Shown piece after piece: positions 1 to 11,774 of a DNA stretch of 64,000 bases. The DNA is taken from positions 17,276,501 to 17,340,500 of the forward strand of contig OY821787.1 of NCBI GenBank assembly GCA_963682175.1. The letters run 5' to 3'. How positions within the stretch are numbered: the first letter of the stretch is position 1; each line of letters opens with the position of its first letter. The notes under the pieces are model-generated. The model saw only the letters and a list, made by a program, of their open reading frames with translations, did not search any database and was not told where the DNA came from. Position numbers and translations under genes: made by a program. This DNA is from Triglochin maritima. Its lineage: Eukaryota > Streptophyta > Magnoliopsida > Alismatales > Juncaginaceae.

Positions 1-931
1 ATGTATACAAATAGAACTCCTCTTCCTCCTTTGTAACTACTCATTGCTTGGTGTCTATTCTCTATACTTGGAGTAAGCCCTTGAAACAAAACTCAATGTG
101 GATAGGATGTCACGTTGTAATATGAGTCATGTAAATAAAATATTTTCTTTTTTAGTAAGATATTGTTTCATTTAGTCTTGCATATTTTGTTTCCTTAAAT
201 CTTATCAAAATTAGTTAGCTTAATGAGTAGAGAGTCGATCCACCCCATTTGAGGTGGGGGTGATGTATATTATGTGATAGTGATGGATTCGTTTATTTGT
301 GTCATTTCATGTCCTTAATGTAGATCTATACTCATAGCATGCTTAAACTTGTATTAGATGGGATAATGTCCACACTAGGTACTTATCTCATGCTAGCTTT
401 AGAGTTTATCTTGTTGCTTGTAATGGTTTTATGGAAATAGCTTGTTATGTATGGATGATTGATTAGTAGAGAATGCATGAATGAATTAAGTTGCATGAAG
501 GGGTTAACTGATGTTGTAATGTCCACACTAGGCAGTTAGTTCATGCTTGAGAACTCATAGTTCAACTTACCTTCATGTCTAACTATATTAGTCATGTATT
601 CACGTATTAATGTAAATGTAGTTGATATTAACTAGACTCCATACTAGTTTCTAATTGATTTTACCTACTTTACACACTTGTGACTAATGTACCGAACACC
701 CACTCACACAGACGCATGTCTACACACCTCCACTCCATGGGGGTTTTGTTTAATTGCTGATTCAATCATAGTTTAGTGTAGTTAGTTTAGAACTAATCAC
801 CACATTGTCCTCACCTTTCCAACTCGAGTATGGTAGTCACAACAACACTCACAACTCCTTGAGGTTTGACCCGTATTTGCCATGTCTTCACCGACACCGT
901 GCACATGCGGTTCTTATAACTGAATCAATCA
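1..931 (+). mobile_element. Athila-like LTR, 3' part (R-U5), cut by window edge
   Basis: Begins at a weakened TATA-like stretch (positions 4-14) and ends at TGAATCAATCA (931), the same end as the LTR that closes at 57040. It holds the family landmarks: a C-rich/G-rich hairpin near 239-258 and the conserved U5 end (868-910, CCGTATTTGCCATGTCTTCA). No primer-binding site follows; the next bases are a CACTA gene fragment. It is therefore either a solo LTR or the 3' LTR of an element lying left of the window. Confidence 0.75.
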
Positions 932-984
932 ACGGTAATATTACAGTAGTATTACTAGTCATTTTAGTTGAAAACTAATTGTAT

Positions 985-1305
985 TTTTTTCCACAGTCAC
1001 ACTGGATAGTTCCTAAGGGGTTCAAAGCAAAAATTATGAAGTCTTTTGTACACCAAATGGAAAGAAAAATAAGTACCAATTATACCTTGATGTGGCAGAT
1101 TCAGAGTCAAGAGAGGTACGACTGGCTGCTACACTACAACATATTTCCACGGAGAATTGGTCTACTCTCCTGGACTACTGGTCCAGTGAGACGTTTAAGG
1201 TAAATTTATAGTAATTTTAGTTCAATTATAATAAATGACTGAAAAACTAACAATTTCGTTATATTTCTAATACAGAAGAAGAACGAGACTAATAAGAAAA
1301 ACTAA
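985..1305 (+). pseudogene. CACTA ORF1 (Transposase_24/PTTA-like) fragment, two exons
   Basis: An exon opening after a pyrimidine tract and acceptor AG (995-996) runs to a donor GT at 1200. A second short exon opens after AG at 1274-1275. The spliced reading contains WSTLLDYWSSETFK followed by KKNETNKK, the pattern of the second protein of plant CACTA transposons. The same motif occurs in the gene at 14815-16409 (WSTLLDYWGSDIF). A frameshift lies near 1060-1075 and a TAA at 1303-1305 ends the frame before the usual continuation. No TIRs were found nearby, so this is an orphan fragment. The family is recognised by eye from its conserved tryptophan motif. Confidence 0.6.
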
Positions 1306-1643
1306 CAATTTCGGGTGACCCGCTTGTGGATTAGACTAGCATGGCTAGTGGTCTGGTTCCTATGTAGAGGGACCGTGTCGGGCGTGACTATGTAGAGTCG
1401 TTGCCACTTTTGTTACATTTGTTGCATATAGGATTTCAAGCACGACTCTTTATCCTATTTTTGGACCCAAGGCATAAGGGGTTTTCTTATTGAAAACTCA
1501 CGTATATTTTGTTTTTGTTTTGCCTCTGGTACATAGGTTCACTACAAGGGTCAGACTGTTGGAGTTTCAGAGGATTCTGTACACGAGAGACTCGACGGCC
1601 AATTTCCTTTTTGCTATCTTTGCTTCCGCATTGTTATGTTTTT
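1306..1643. other. Unassigned sequence between CACTA fragment and solo LTR
   Basis: No supported gene. It may be the decayed continuation of the CACTA gene (intron and 3' part), but no exon could be aligned. It contains a pyrimidine-rich stretch and ends in a T run that served as the LTR target. Confidence 0.4.
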
Positions 1644-2011
1644 TGATTGACATCATTTCATGCTTATATTTTTATCATATATCCATTATCTTTCACCTAA
1701 ATAATGCTACATGTCGAGTTTTATGTTTAAATTTCAGAAATAAATAGGTTTGAAGAGAAGAGGCAAAAAATGACCTAAAAGCATGAAAAAATACTGAGTT
1801 GAGAGACTCAAGGACTAAGATGCAAGATCAAAGGACCTGGACGTAAGATCGAATGACCAATGAGAAAACAAGAATACTTCACACCATCATGGGGAGTATT
1901 TTGGCAATTCTATTCGGGTCGGAGCTCCAACAAGCGAAGTAGATGCATCAAAGACAAACAAAGCCTTCCAGAAAAGCCCACAAGAAATTCCAGAGCGATC
2001 CGAACACTATA

Positions 2012-2029
2012 GACCGCCAATTGGCGGTC
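2012..2029. repeat. U3 perfect 18-bp palindrome GACCGCCAATTGGCGGTC
   Basis: A perfect inverted repeat in U3, about 120 bp upstream of the TATA box. The same or a one-base variant sits at the equivalent place in the family-A LTRs at 34902, 44540, 49255, 56229 and 61914, and again in the post-PBS leaders of family-A elements. Confidence 0.9.
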
Positions 2030-2149
2030 ACTTTCGGTCCGGATCCGCTATGATTTATGTGGAGCGTGTATTAGTGTATATTTAGTCTATTTCTGGTATT
2101 TTTTTAGTCCCATACCAGGGGATTGTCCCAGATTACCTTTTTCTATGGC

Positions 2150-2157
2150 TATAAATA
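2150..2157 (+). promoter_or_regulatory. LTR TATA box (TATAAATA)
   Basis: TATAAATA in the invariant context GGCTATAAATAGAACTC. The same site is found in the LTRs at 35058-35065, 49394-49401 and 62052-62059, on the minus strand at 44412-44419, and in family B at 19052-19059. It is the expected RNA polymerase II promoter of the retrotransposon, about 500 bp into the LTR. Confidence 0.8.
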
Positions 2158-3006
2158 GAACTCTTCACCTTCTATTGTAATTACCCATTGCTTGGTGGCA
2201 TTCTCTCTACTTGGAGTAAGCATTGGAGCAAAATCTCAAGGTAGAGAAGAATGCTACCTTCAATGTGAGTCATCTAATAAAATAATTTTTCCATTGTTTT
2301 GTTCTTATGTTGTTTCTTTATGCATGCTTAGCTTAATTTTATTTCTTTGATTCTAGGCTAAAGTAGTTAGAATGTTTCGTTTCTTATTTAGTTTAATTGT
2401 TAGAGTAATGTGTAGTGAGTAGATCTATCTCCCTTTGGGGGTGGAGATGATGTTCATACATGCATTAAAGAATGGATATGAATGCTTTATATTTTGATTG
2501 TGTTGATAAATGTGAATGTATGCTTGCTTGTTAGAGTAGAATACTACACTTGATGGGTTTTGCCACACATCTTAGACACCTCCCATGCTTGTTTAGGTTC
2601 TGAAATAACCAGCTTGTGTATATGAATGTCAATCAACTAGGTTAGTGAATGGATTGATAGGTTTTGCCATAACCTTTAGACATTTCCTATGCATGAAAAC
2701 ACGACCTACATTTGTGCCTATAGAATGCATTCTTCACCATCTTTTTACATGTGTGCACACACTCCACCCCTTAGGGGTTTTCCATTTCTGATTTCCAGCT
2801 TTCAATTTCCCTTGCTTTCATTTTCCTTATTTGATGCTTACTCGTTTAGTGTAGTTAGTCTAGTTTAGTGTAATCACAACTTCTTCCCCTCTTTTCCCAC
2901 TTGCCTTCGAACAAACCAAAGTCTACACACCTCCTTGTGGATCGACCCGTATTTGCCACGTCTTCACCGACGTCGTGCACCTGCGGTAATTAAAACGTAT
3001 CAAACA

Positions 3007-3225
3007 TTTTTCCTTTTGAGTTAAACCTTTACGTAATGAATCTTGAATTTATTTATATATGGATAGTTTCCCTTTTTTTGTTCATGTCTCGCATTGTCTA
3101 TCATGTATGCTTTTAGTCGAGTATGTATTGTTTTACTGTAACTCTCTCGATCGTCGTGGAGACTCTGATCACGACTTTTTCCTTGGACTCCCCAGCGTGC
3201 GTACTTGCAAGGTCGGGGGCGTTAC
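3007..3225. other. Unassigned sequence, possible old LTR remnant
   Basis: No gene is supported. The end (GTCGGGGGCGTTACA) resembles the 3' ends of some chromovirus-type LTRs, but there is no second copy in the window to test this. Confidence 0.25.
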
Positions 3226-4230
3226 ACCTAGTGTGCCCATTATCCTATCTAATACAAGTTTTACCAAATTATATGCATAGATCTATATTAAGCATATGAA
3301 ATGGCAAGAGATAAGAATAACCCATCACTAACACATCACATAATCTACATCACCTCCACCCCAAATGGGGTGGATCTACTCACTAATCATAATAACAAAC
3401 ATGGAAAGTAAGAGATTCATACTAAACATGGCATACAAATCTAACTAGAAAGCTAACCAACAAAATCAAAAACTAATTGTATAGAATAAAGCTAATGACA
3501 AGAGGAATCCAAATCTACCTTTAGATTAAAGAAAGCACTATTTTACAAGCTCCAACCGCCTCCTTATTCTTGCAGCCCAAATGGGTAAAACCTAACCTAT
3601 TCTAATGGTAGAGGTGGAGAAGTAGGAGAAAGGAAGGAAAAACATTGCTATTTCTAGAAGAAAGTGTGGTGTAGATGAATCTAGAAGCAATCTGACAGTT
3701 GTAATCAATTTCTTTTATGGTCTGGTGCACCCAAATAAACACGTTCGAGCCATGGGAGAAATTTGGGGGGATTTGGACCATAATGATCTGCCATTGGCGC
3801 ATCAAAATCTACCACTGGCCAATGTTTTGGCTCTGATCCACCAAGAAATTTCCCAGAAGCTTATGTTTTCTATTTTGCACCTAGGGTGGACTCCTGGTCC
3901 ACTGGTTCAAGCCCGTTTGTTCTTAATCCCCAAATACTTCTCAAGATTAGGATAATGAGAGATTTTTGCCCCAAAAATGTTTTCCTTATGCTCATGTCCC
4001 TTCAGGTTTCATCTGGGTCCTTCTTGAATTGCAGATGGGGCATTGAAAATGACAAACATGTCCAAGATACTTCATTAAGGTCATTTCTTCTTGCATTTAG
4101 GTCATTTTCTCTTCCTTTCTCTTCTTTATTACCTAAAACCTAAAACACATCAAACAAACACTCGAGTAGCACAAGTTATGGTAAAATAAAGGAAATATAG
4201 TGTTAATGCAATGTATGATATGCTACATAA
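3226..4230 (-). mobile_element. Athila-like family-B LTR fragment, reversed
   Basis: Read on the minus strand it opens with a degraded family-B start (GTAGCATATCATACATTGC, near 4230) and runs through U3 and R. It stops at 3226, before the U5 end. A perfect hairpin TCCACCCCAAATGGGGTGGA is at 3355-3374. A degraded U3 dyad is at about 3785-3804. The terminal 400-500 bp are missing. Confidence 0.75.
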
Positions 4231-5099
4231 TAAATCCAATCCAATCCTAGATCCTAAATCCACTCCTAAATCAAAAATCAAATCCTAAAACCTCAACATA
4301 CTAATTTTGTTTAAACATACAATTCATCCTAAATCCGTAATAATCCGATTTCCAATTCCAGCTGCACTATCTTTATACACTCCCCAAAGACCCAAACCAC
4401 AAAGCACACACAACACACGATACCCAATGCACATAAACTCAACAAATCTTCAACTGATTTCAATCATCAAAGTTAAGAAATTACCAATTCCCACAACCAA
4501 CTAAAAGTTACCAAGCCTCCTACATTAACCGACTTTGTTAAAAAAAATCCACAAAAAGACAGAATGTTGTACCCTAACTCAGAAAACAAAGTTCAACTCC
4601 CCAAGTAATACCAGTCCCTCTGCTTACTTCAAAAATTACCAATTTTCTCACACAAAAACCAATCCTAAATCCAAAATCAATTCCTCATTCCGAAAGTACT
4701 AACAAATCCAAAATCAAACCTTAAATCTTAAATTACTAACAAATACTAAATCAAATCCTAAATCTTAAAGTACTAACAAATCACATATCAAACCTTAAAT
4801 CTTAAATTACTAACAAATCAAACTAGCAGATCCAATTAACTATCAAATGTAATCTAACATCCAAGTCCACTTAATCCAATTAAAATCCAATAGCGTGTTA
4901 TTGAATACATGGGAAATCCAATTGAAATCTAATTTAATTTTATAGGGGAATCAATAACGGGTTATTGATTACAGTACTTGCCGAATGTTATTTAAAATTT
5001 CGACAGAACCTCCACTATAAATTAACAAAGATTTTTTTAAAATTCCTATAGACAAAAATATTTCCAAAATTTCAATATTCACAACATTTCACATTCAAA
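4231..5099. other. AT-rich, gene-free stretch
   Basis: A very AT-rich strand-biased stretch (A and C on the plus strand) full of degenerate AAATCCTAAATC-like words. It contains the 37-bp tandem array listed separately. It probably belongs to the body of the CACTA that ends at 6403, but the matching region of the other CACTA copy diverges here. Confidence 0.4.
4697..4830. repeat. 37-bp tandem repeat, three units plus a partial
   Basis: Units start with TACTAACAAAT at 4697, 4734, 4771 and 4808, exactly 37 bp apart. Each carries an AAATCTTAAA tail. Units differ at a few positions, so this is an old minisatellite. Confidence 0.85.
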
Positions 5100-6403
5100 A
5101 TTACATTCAAACTACATTCAAACTAATCAAATTCAAACTACATTCAAAACAATATAAATTTATAACATTCAATCTATAATCCAAACTAAAAACAATTTAA
5201 TTTTATGAAAACCAATAATCTTAACAAAAATATAGAAAAAAATAATCTAGATGAGTTTGAGGTCAGGTTTGGCACTGAGGGTCGAGTTTTAGACCTTATT
5301 CGCGGTTGGGGTTCGGGTTTAGGGTTAGTGTCTAGTTTGGGGAGGCTACGGGGAGGGGTCGGGTGTGGGGTGGGGTGTGGTTCGGGGAGGCTGCGACTCC
5401 AGGATGGGGAGGGGTCAGCTCGGGGACAGGGAGGTTGCGGGGAGGGACGGTAGGGAGTGGTCGGGTGAGGGGTGGGGTCGGGGAGGCTGTGGGGAGAGTA
5501 GGCAGGGGAGGCTACGGGGAGGGAGGGAGGGGAGGTTGCGGTTTGGGGACGGGGAGGGGTCAACTCGAGGATGGGGAGGCTACGGGGAGGGAGGGATAGG
5601 AGGGGTCGATGGGGAGGGACGTGGGTCACTAGAGGAGGAGGCGGCGGAACGGCGCGTGGTGGAGAGAAATTAAGGTGGTGGTATGCGTGAGAAATGATTT
5701 GACTTTGTCGAGGGGTTACTGATATAACCCTACAACGACGGTAGATATCTGTCAGTGTACGATAATGGTACCGTCAGTGTGGTGTAATGTTATTAATGCG
5801 TAATCTCTTTTTTTCAAACTCTACACCGACGGATGCTATCTGTCGGTGGAAAATCCCAAAACACGTACACCTACGGAGATATTCCATCGGAGTAGTATAA
5901 CCTAACCGTCAGTGTGGTTTTTAGCGCGACAAATTTCATTTTCTCACAGATTGTTTTCTCAAAACTCTACACCGACGGTAGAGATCCACCGGAGAGGCTC
6001 CGTCGGTTTTGGGTTTTGGTATCTGTCGGTGTAGGTTCATTGGTTTTCATGTTCGACGGTACGATATATCTGTCGGTGTAGGATGCTCTACACCGACGGA
6101 TACCAATCCATCGATGTATCATGTTTTTCTAGTAATGGTTTTACACCAACGGATACGTCCGTCGGTGATGAATATTGATGGAATATCCGTCGGTGTTATC
6201 CAAGGTGACAAAACAAGGCAAAATATTTTGGTGGGAAAGTTCGCACCAAAATGAACACCGACGGCCCATATTCGTTGGAGTCGCGCAACACCGACGTAAG
6301 ATGCACGATGGATATGTATCCGTCGGTGTAGGCTGACACCGACTGACGTCGGCGTACACTGACGGATAGGTACCGTCGGTGTATCCCTGTCTCGTAGTAG
6401 TTG
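5100..6403. mobile_element. CACTA transposon, 3' portion with subterminal repeats
   Basis: Shares its layout and many words with 16930-18523, the end of the intact CACTA: an AT-rich lead-in containing AATCTTAACAAAAATATAG, a G-rich block, then dense subterminal repeats CACCGACGG / CCGTCGGTG from about 5700. It ends CCCTGTCTCGTAGTAGTTG (to 6403), a degraded form of the CACTA terminus. The left half is missing. It is inserted in an antisense copia RT remnant. Confidence 0.75.
5270..5650. other. G-rich block inside CACTA (quadruplex-prone)
   Basis: The plus strand carries many closely spaced runs of three to five G (GGGGAGG, GGGTTTAGGGTTAG). Both strands are open in several frames only because of composition; the minus-strand frame would encode a proline/serine-rich low-complexity peptide. 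The equivalent block of the second CACTA is at 17090-17580, suggesting a GC-rich 5' exon or leader of the CACTA gene read on the minus strand. Confidence 0.55.
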
Positions 6404-7590
6404 TAGATGACCTTGTTGAGTTTACACACTAACTTACCTATTGCATCATCATTATAGTCCGATGGAAATGTCATGTAGATGTTCTCTTTGAGGTTTCCTT
6501 AAAGGAAGGCATTCTTGACATCCTTATAGATTCCAGCCCTGATTTATAACTATAGACAACAAAAATCTAACAATACTCATTTTGGCTACATGTGCAAATG
6601 TTTCCTCGTAATTGATGCCACAGGTTTGCGTAAAACCTATAGCAACTAATCTTGCTTTTTAACGTTCTATAGTACCATCACTATTATATTTTATTTTATA
6701 TATCCATTTGCACCCAACCCTTTTTTTATTTTGTGGTATGGCTCAAGAGTCCAAGTATTGTTTTCTTCAAGGGCATTTAGTTCTTCTCGCATGGCTTTTA
6801 TCCAAACAGGATTTTAGCAAGCATCTTTAAAGCTTACTAGTTCTATTCTTTAGATATAGCACTTAGGAATGTTCTATGTTCAGTAGAGATCTGTTTATAT
6901 AAGAAATAATTTAATAGGGTTGACTACGGATTGGTTACAAAGTCTTGTAAACCTGACTCGTGTCGATCATTTGTGTCCTTGTTCTTGTTGATTTTCAAGT
7001 CCTGCCCTTGAATCCCATTGAATTGTCTTGAGGCATCACTGGAATCATAATTCTCCACAAGGAGACTAATATTAGGAAATTAGTTGGAGTAAAGTTTCAT
7101 AGAGAGTGTCGAAGGACTTTTATTCCATAAAAGTCACATTCGTACAGACATATAGTTTACGTTCTATAGGATCATAACACTTGTAACACTTATTTAGAGT
7201 AGAGTAACCTAAAAATATGGTTTTTATAGTATTTTTTTATCAAATTTATCTAATATTTTAATGTGGACAAATAAGATGCAGCCAAAAACCCTTAGGTGAT
7301 CAAGGTTAATTTTTTGGTTCCTTAAATTTTCTTGGGACTTTTGTGTTTCAAAACTACACTGGGAGGTCTATTTATAAGATATGTAGTATTTAGAAAAAAT
7401 CAGACCAATACTCCTTGCGGACATGATATGAATATAATAGAGATTGAGTAACTTCTAGAAGATGTTTATTTTTCCAATCAGCAACACCATTTTATTTAGG
7501 ATTGTCAATGCACGTGGGGTTTGATGAATTGTACCTTTTTTCTTAATACATGGAACATGAATAGAGATAATTATCTTACACTAAGAGTGC
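6404..7590 (-). pseudogene. Copia pol remnant: integrase to reverse transcriptase
   Basis: On the minus strand, 7590 to about 7400 reads like the end of a copia integrase core (NGVAD, KNKHLLEVTQSLL). Near 6860-6400 it reads as the RT N-terminal half (AMREELNALEENNTW, DVKNAFL, GNLKENIYMTF). Stops and frameshifts occur throughout. The RT breaks at 6403, where the CACTA end begins; the rest of RT was not found on the far side. Confidence 0.75.
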
Positions 7591-7769
7591 ACTCTGAGTT
7601 GTAAATAAACTCTTGAAATATCAAAAGCAAAATGTAGGCCATGCATCCTCAGCCAAAATACCTTCAGTAATTGAACCTTCAGCTCTACTTCTATTTCTAA
7701 CATAAGATTTCAACCTATTCTTTTATCTTTCGAATGGGTACATCCAATGATAGTACACCGGACCTATCG

Positions 7770-8246
7770 ATCATGCCTCTGAAGCCAGGTGAAGAAGCAG
7801 ATGCAGTCTTGCAGCAATGTTTCAAGAGATTTTAATCCATGTTGCAGAAGTGTTTCTCTTTTGACTACTGAGGCTGAGTATGTTTCTACTTCAGAAGCTT
7901 GTGAAAAAATGTTGTGGAAGAAGAGATTTCTTAAGGAGTTGGGACTAAAATAGGAAATTAATTTATGTAATTTACTGTGACAGTCAGAGTGCCATCCACT
8001 TGAGCAAAAATCCGAGTTTGCATGTGAAATCTATGCAAATAGATGTGAGATAACACGAGAAAAGAGACATGCTGGAAGAGAAGTTTCTTTAACTGCAGAA
8101 AGTGCACACAAATGGTAATGGAGCAGAGATATCCACAAGCCCTTACCCAAGGAGAGACATGAGATTTGCCGGCAGCTGGTTGGTGTGGACTTTTTCAGAG
8201 AATTCATTTTTGACATCTCCCACATTTGGTTCAAGGGGGATTTTTT
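7770..8246 (+). pseudogene. Copia RNase H C-terminus with polypurine tract
   Basis: Plus-strand frames encode TEAEYVSTSEACEKMLW, then CDSQSAIHLSKNPSLH and KVHTNGNGAEI, the C-terminal signature of copia RNase H, with frameshifts and stops. A polypurine tract (CAAGGGGGA, 8232-8240) follows, as expected just before a 3' LTR. The LTR is cut by the CACTA terminus at 8268. This fragment is opposed in direction to the pol remnant at 6404-7590, so they are two different elements. Confidence 0.75.
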
Positions 8247-8267
8247 TTGGAATAGTTTAAGCCCAAG

Positions 8268-8640
8268 CACTACTACAGAAAATGGAATATACGTCGGATG
8301 TACGGGGGTATATACGTCGGATATAAGGACTCCCAGATCCGACGTCTATGTGTATGTCGTCTTATAGACGTCGGACGTGAAATAATCCAACGTCTATACT
8401 TAAAGAATAGACGTCAGCTGTCTGTATCAGTCGGCGTCTATACTTTATGTATAGACGTCGACCTTTCTCTACGACCGACGTCTATTCTTTAGGTATAGAC
8501 GTCAGTGAAATAACAAACGTCTATTCCTAAAGAATAGACGTCTGATGATACCTAAAGCCGACGTCTATTCCTTTCTTCAGAGGAATAAACGTCGGCTAAT
8601 ACAAACATCCGACGTCTATTCTTAAACCTGGACAAAAAAA
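8268..8640. mobile_element. CACTA terminus, second family
   Basis: Starts CACTACTACAGAAAATGG and is followed by at least ten copies of a subterminal word in both directions (ACGTCGGATG, CCGACGTCTAT, ATAGACGTCGG). This is the layout expected for TNPA-type binding sites. The motif differs from the CACCGACGG family of the other CACTAs. No matching right end was found, so the element is truncated or extends unrecognised to about 9300-9589. Confidence 0.7.
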
Positions 8641-9589
8641 ATTTAATAACATCCTGCAAACTTGTATTTAGTCATCGTATTCATGTACATACAACCTGCA
8701 CCAAATTCGTTCACAAATACTCACACTTTCATCCACATGTACATACAAGCACAAACACACAAGCATACATGCTTAATTGTGATATCCATAAGTCTTTTGG
8801 TGAAGTATGGAAATTACCCATGAATAATAATAAACAAATGAATGAATCATTCGTGCGATAGTAAAGGTTTGCTTCACTTCTCGTGAAAACCAAGATGCTG
8901 ACGTGAGAGAAAGAAGAGGAGAAGAATAAAAGTTTGGTTTTTGTCACGTTCGAGTTCGTGCTTGGCCACCGTCTCACTCCAATATTTCCGTACAATCAGG
9001 ATTGTTGATCTCCACAAATAGTGGTGATTATTTAGAGGTAAAAGATCTAGGGTTTGTGTTCTTCTCGAGTGATTGTGATACCTTGAATTTGGGGCAAAAT
9101 CCAAGAAGAATCAATCCCGTTAATTGATTAGAGGATCGTTTGAACCAACTTGCCCTGTGGTTTTTGCGTTTCCTACTCTGGGATTGTGTTTCCACGTAAA
9201 TCTTGTGTTTTATAGTTTCCTCGGTTTGTGCGTGCTTGTGATGTTATTCCTCTATGCATGGATTGTAATTCAATTGATTCCTAAATAGTATGATGAAGGT
9301 ACTACACCCGTCCAATCACCTTGGCCCCCAATATTGATTATTAAAATCCTGTTAGTAGCATGTTATTATCATACAACAAAAGGAAGTATGTTGTATAACA
9401 AAATATCAAAGACAAAACATCACTGTTTGGTGTAACTTTTGCACAAAACTAAGGTGTACAAAGCAGTTGAAAGCTGAGATCACGCCCTATTCATGCCCTA
9501 GTTTGTCTTGCTACAAAAAAGTCCTCATTGTTGTATTGTTGAAAATTAATTCTCTGTAACAAGTCAAGTGTTTATTTTCTATCCAATAA
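8641..9589. other. Gene-free stretch, perhaps body of the 8268 CACTA
   Basis: No coding similarity recognised. Short minus-strand frames at 8729-9104 have no family features. The stretch ends where homology to the Athila-like ORF copies begins (about 9590). Confidence 0.35.
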
Positions 9590-9947
9590 GGGTATTGAGA
9601 GTTCCTTAGAGGATACCTTTGCCAAGAGACCCACTTTCTGTTTGCTTGGCGTCTTGGGCAAGGATAATGAGGTTGTTGACCTCGTTTCGGTGCACCAACC
9701 TGGTTGTTGGAGAGTTTGGATTGATGATCATAACTTCAATACCGCAACGGGAGAAACTCTTCTTCCGTTGCTCAATTATGACCAAACTCTTCAGAGGTTT
9801 GAGCTCTTTAAGTTTGATCCTTTGAATCAGACGCCTCTGAGTCTTGATCATGAACCTCTCCGTGCATCCTGTGCATTTTGTGAGGGGGCCCCACTAATGA
9901 GTATTTGGGCCTCGCGTGGTGTCATGTTTCCATTCCAAGTACATTGA
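9590..9947 (+). pseudogene. Unrecognised Athila-like ORF, copy 1 (C-terminal part)
   Basis: Encodes the last ~115 residues of a protein found in three copies here (also minus strand 46582-47076 and plus strand 53652-54254). Shared landmarks are WRVWIDDHNF, TATGETLLPL, FDPLNQTPL, a CxxC pair (SCAFCEG) and the C-terminus RGVMFPFQVH before TGA at 9945-9947. Copy 1 and copy 3 agree at roughly three quarters of the last ~76 residues by eye. The 5' part is missing or frameshifted. I do not recognise the family; its place is downstream of gag and upstream of the 3' non-coding region of Athila-like elements that lack pol. Confidence 0.6.
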
Positions 9948-11550
9948 CCCACTTTTGAGGTTCCCAATTGATGTCGTTTGACAAATGACGATGAGAACTT
10001 ATTTTTGTACATAGGTAAATTTGAAAAAAAAGAATAAAAGAATAAAAGAAGACATCAAGAGTTAGAATAGGTTGTTGTTGGCCCAAACCCTTGTATATTT
10101 GGGCCCCATTTGTTTCACGTAATGTCTCCCTTCTTAAGTATCTAATAGGTTTTCGGGGATTCAGGTATATGTCCATCCACATAACCATAAACTTCCTTTT
10201 GCACTTCACGCTAGTGAGATCTATTATTTTTCATGTATAAATCCATATAGTATCATACTCACATTCATTGAAAACAATGCATGAAGTAAGTGTGCGGGGT
10301 GCTTTACATGTGTATATAATCGAGTATTTTTCCTTTTGTTTTGTTTTGTTTTTTTTGTATTGTTAGAGTCATAATGGTGTGCTGCAATTTACATTGATAT
10401 ATCTTCTATACCATGATCCTTGGGTGACTTGCCTTCTTTTGTTTGCCTAGTGCTTTAATTTTTCTATTTCTTTCAAAATCTTCATGTTTTTGCCAAAGAA
10501 AATGTTTTGTGGGTTTTGTGTGTGTTTAGCATGTGCAAAACATTGATGAGGCGAAGTAAAAAGGAAGCTCCCAAAACTGACTTGAACATGATGCATTAGG
10601 ATATCTCGTATACCGGCTTTAGGTCTTATCTAGTCGTAAGGATGCACCCCAATTTTCCCTCGGGGGGAGAGTAATCACACGGTTTCAATAACAAAATAAA
10701 TAAATAAGTCCACCTTGCACCTAGTGAGTCTGTTTGTATAAGAAAGTTTGTCGTAGTTAGGGACCCTTAAACTACTGTTGTGAAACCTTAAGTGTAGGGG
10801 TTTTGGTTCATGTGTAGATAAAAAATAATTTAGTACGGTGTTCAATATTCTCGCACGACTCCTTTCACTCGGGAAATTAGGTCCGAGGGAACTTAGTACT
10901 TGGTTCTTTTGAGTCATCTGACTTGGGATACACCGACCGAACTCACCTTACACGAGTGGTAGAGATCGCCTTATGTGGAGATTTGAGAGAAGGTGTACGT
11001 GATAGTGTAAGTCCTCACAAGCAATGATGCATGAAATCGGACTTTAAGAGAATTAAACACCAACCAGGTTTAACTCGTTGTTCTCTAAAATGAAAAAAGA
11101 AGAAAAGAAAAGTACAAATACGAACCTTAATAGACTTTACACGATATATTACTTGAGGTTGTTAAGGTTGCTCATGTCTTTCACTTAAATACTTAATTAA
11201 CTTGCACGAATAGTTCCCTAGCGAAGGTGTGTGAACGAGATACATATATAGAGTGGTCCCATAGGATTACCGTGTCCAATGATCGAAAAATGTAGGTTCA
11301 TGGAGTCATATTGCTAGGTTGAATAATGCATCTATGTTCGGATTTTGTAGGTGTATCCGCTGAAAACCGTCAGGAGACCACTCCTTCTTGGCAACAAGGA
11401 GGTTTAACGACTTGTTGCACGTGCTATGTGTAACTGTGATTCCTACGAAAGTGAGTTAGGATTTTCCTGTTTTTCGTATGTTTTTTCTTTCTTTCATTTT
11501 TCTCTTTCATTGTTTTGCTCAATACTAGCAAAAGGTAAGTAGATGGTATT
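9948..11550 (+). mobile_element. Athila-like element, 3' internal region up to the polypurine tract
   Basis: A long non-coding region that parallels 54255-55839 (plus), 45042-46581 (minus) and 31578-32850 (plus) block by block. It runs from TTTGCACTTCACGCTAGTG, through a TTTTCCCTCGGGGG block near 10650 and GTGTATCCGCTGAAAACC near 11350, to the polypurine stretch just before 11551. It is the 3' untranslated part of the element whose 3' LTR starts at 11551. Confidence 0.75.
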
Positions 11551-11774
11551 TGATTAGTAGCATATCATACATCGTCACTACAGGAGAACTCGTCTTCACC
11601 GATGGAACCTAACCGTCAGTGTATAGACTTGTTCGTCGGTGATTCACTACACCGACGGATGATTCTCCGTCGGTGTTATGTCGGTCGGTGTATATATACA
11701 CCCACAGATGCATAGACGGACAAGTACTGTTGGACCTATTTTTCCTGACCTTTTTTGTGGGTTATTTCGACGAA

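Larger units (their letters stand above)
1644..3006 (+). mobile_element. Athila-type family-A solo LTR
   Basis: Starts TGATTGACATCATTTC and ends ATCAAACA, the termini of other family-A LTRs here (48886-50381). It is flanked by TTTTT on both sides (1639-1643 and 3007-3011), which fits a 5-bp target duplication, although a T run is weak evidence. There is no PBS after 3006, so unequal recombination has probably removed the body. Landmarks in order: U3 palindrome 2012-2029, TATA box 2150-2157, G-rich hairpin about 2430-2450, U5 end 2941-2986. Length is about 1.36 kb. Confidence 0.88.

Noticed and set aside
5308..5335. Telomere-like GGGTTTAGGGTTAG
   Set aside because: Only about two degenerate units inside a G-rich CACTA block; not an interstitial telomere array.
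5186..5629. 147-residue minus-strand ORF, Pro/Ser-rich
   Set aside because: Open only because the plus strand is G-rich; several overlapping frames are open on both strands and no motif is present.
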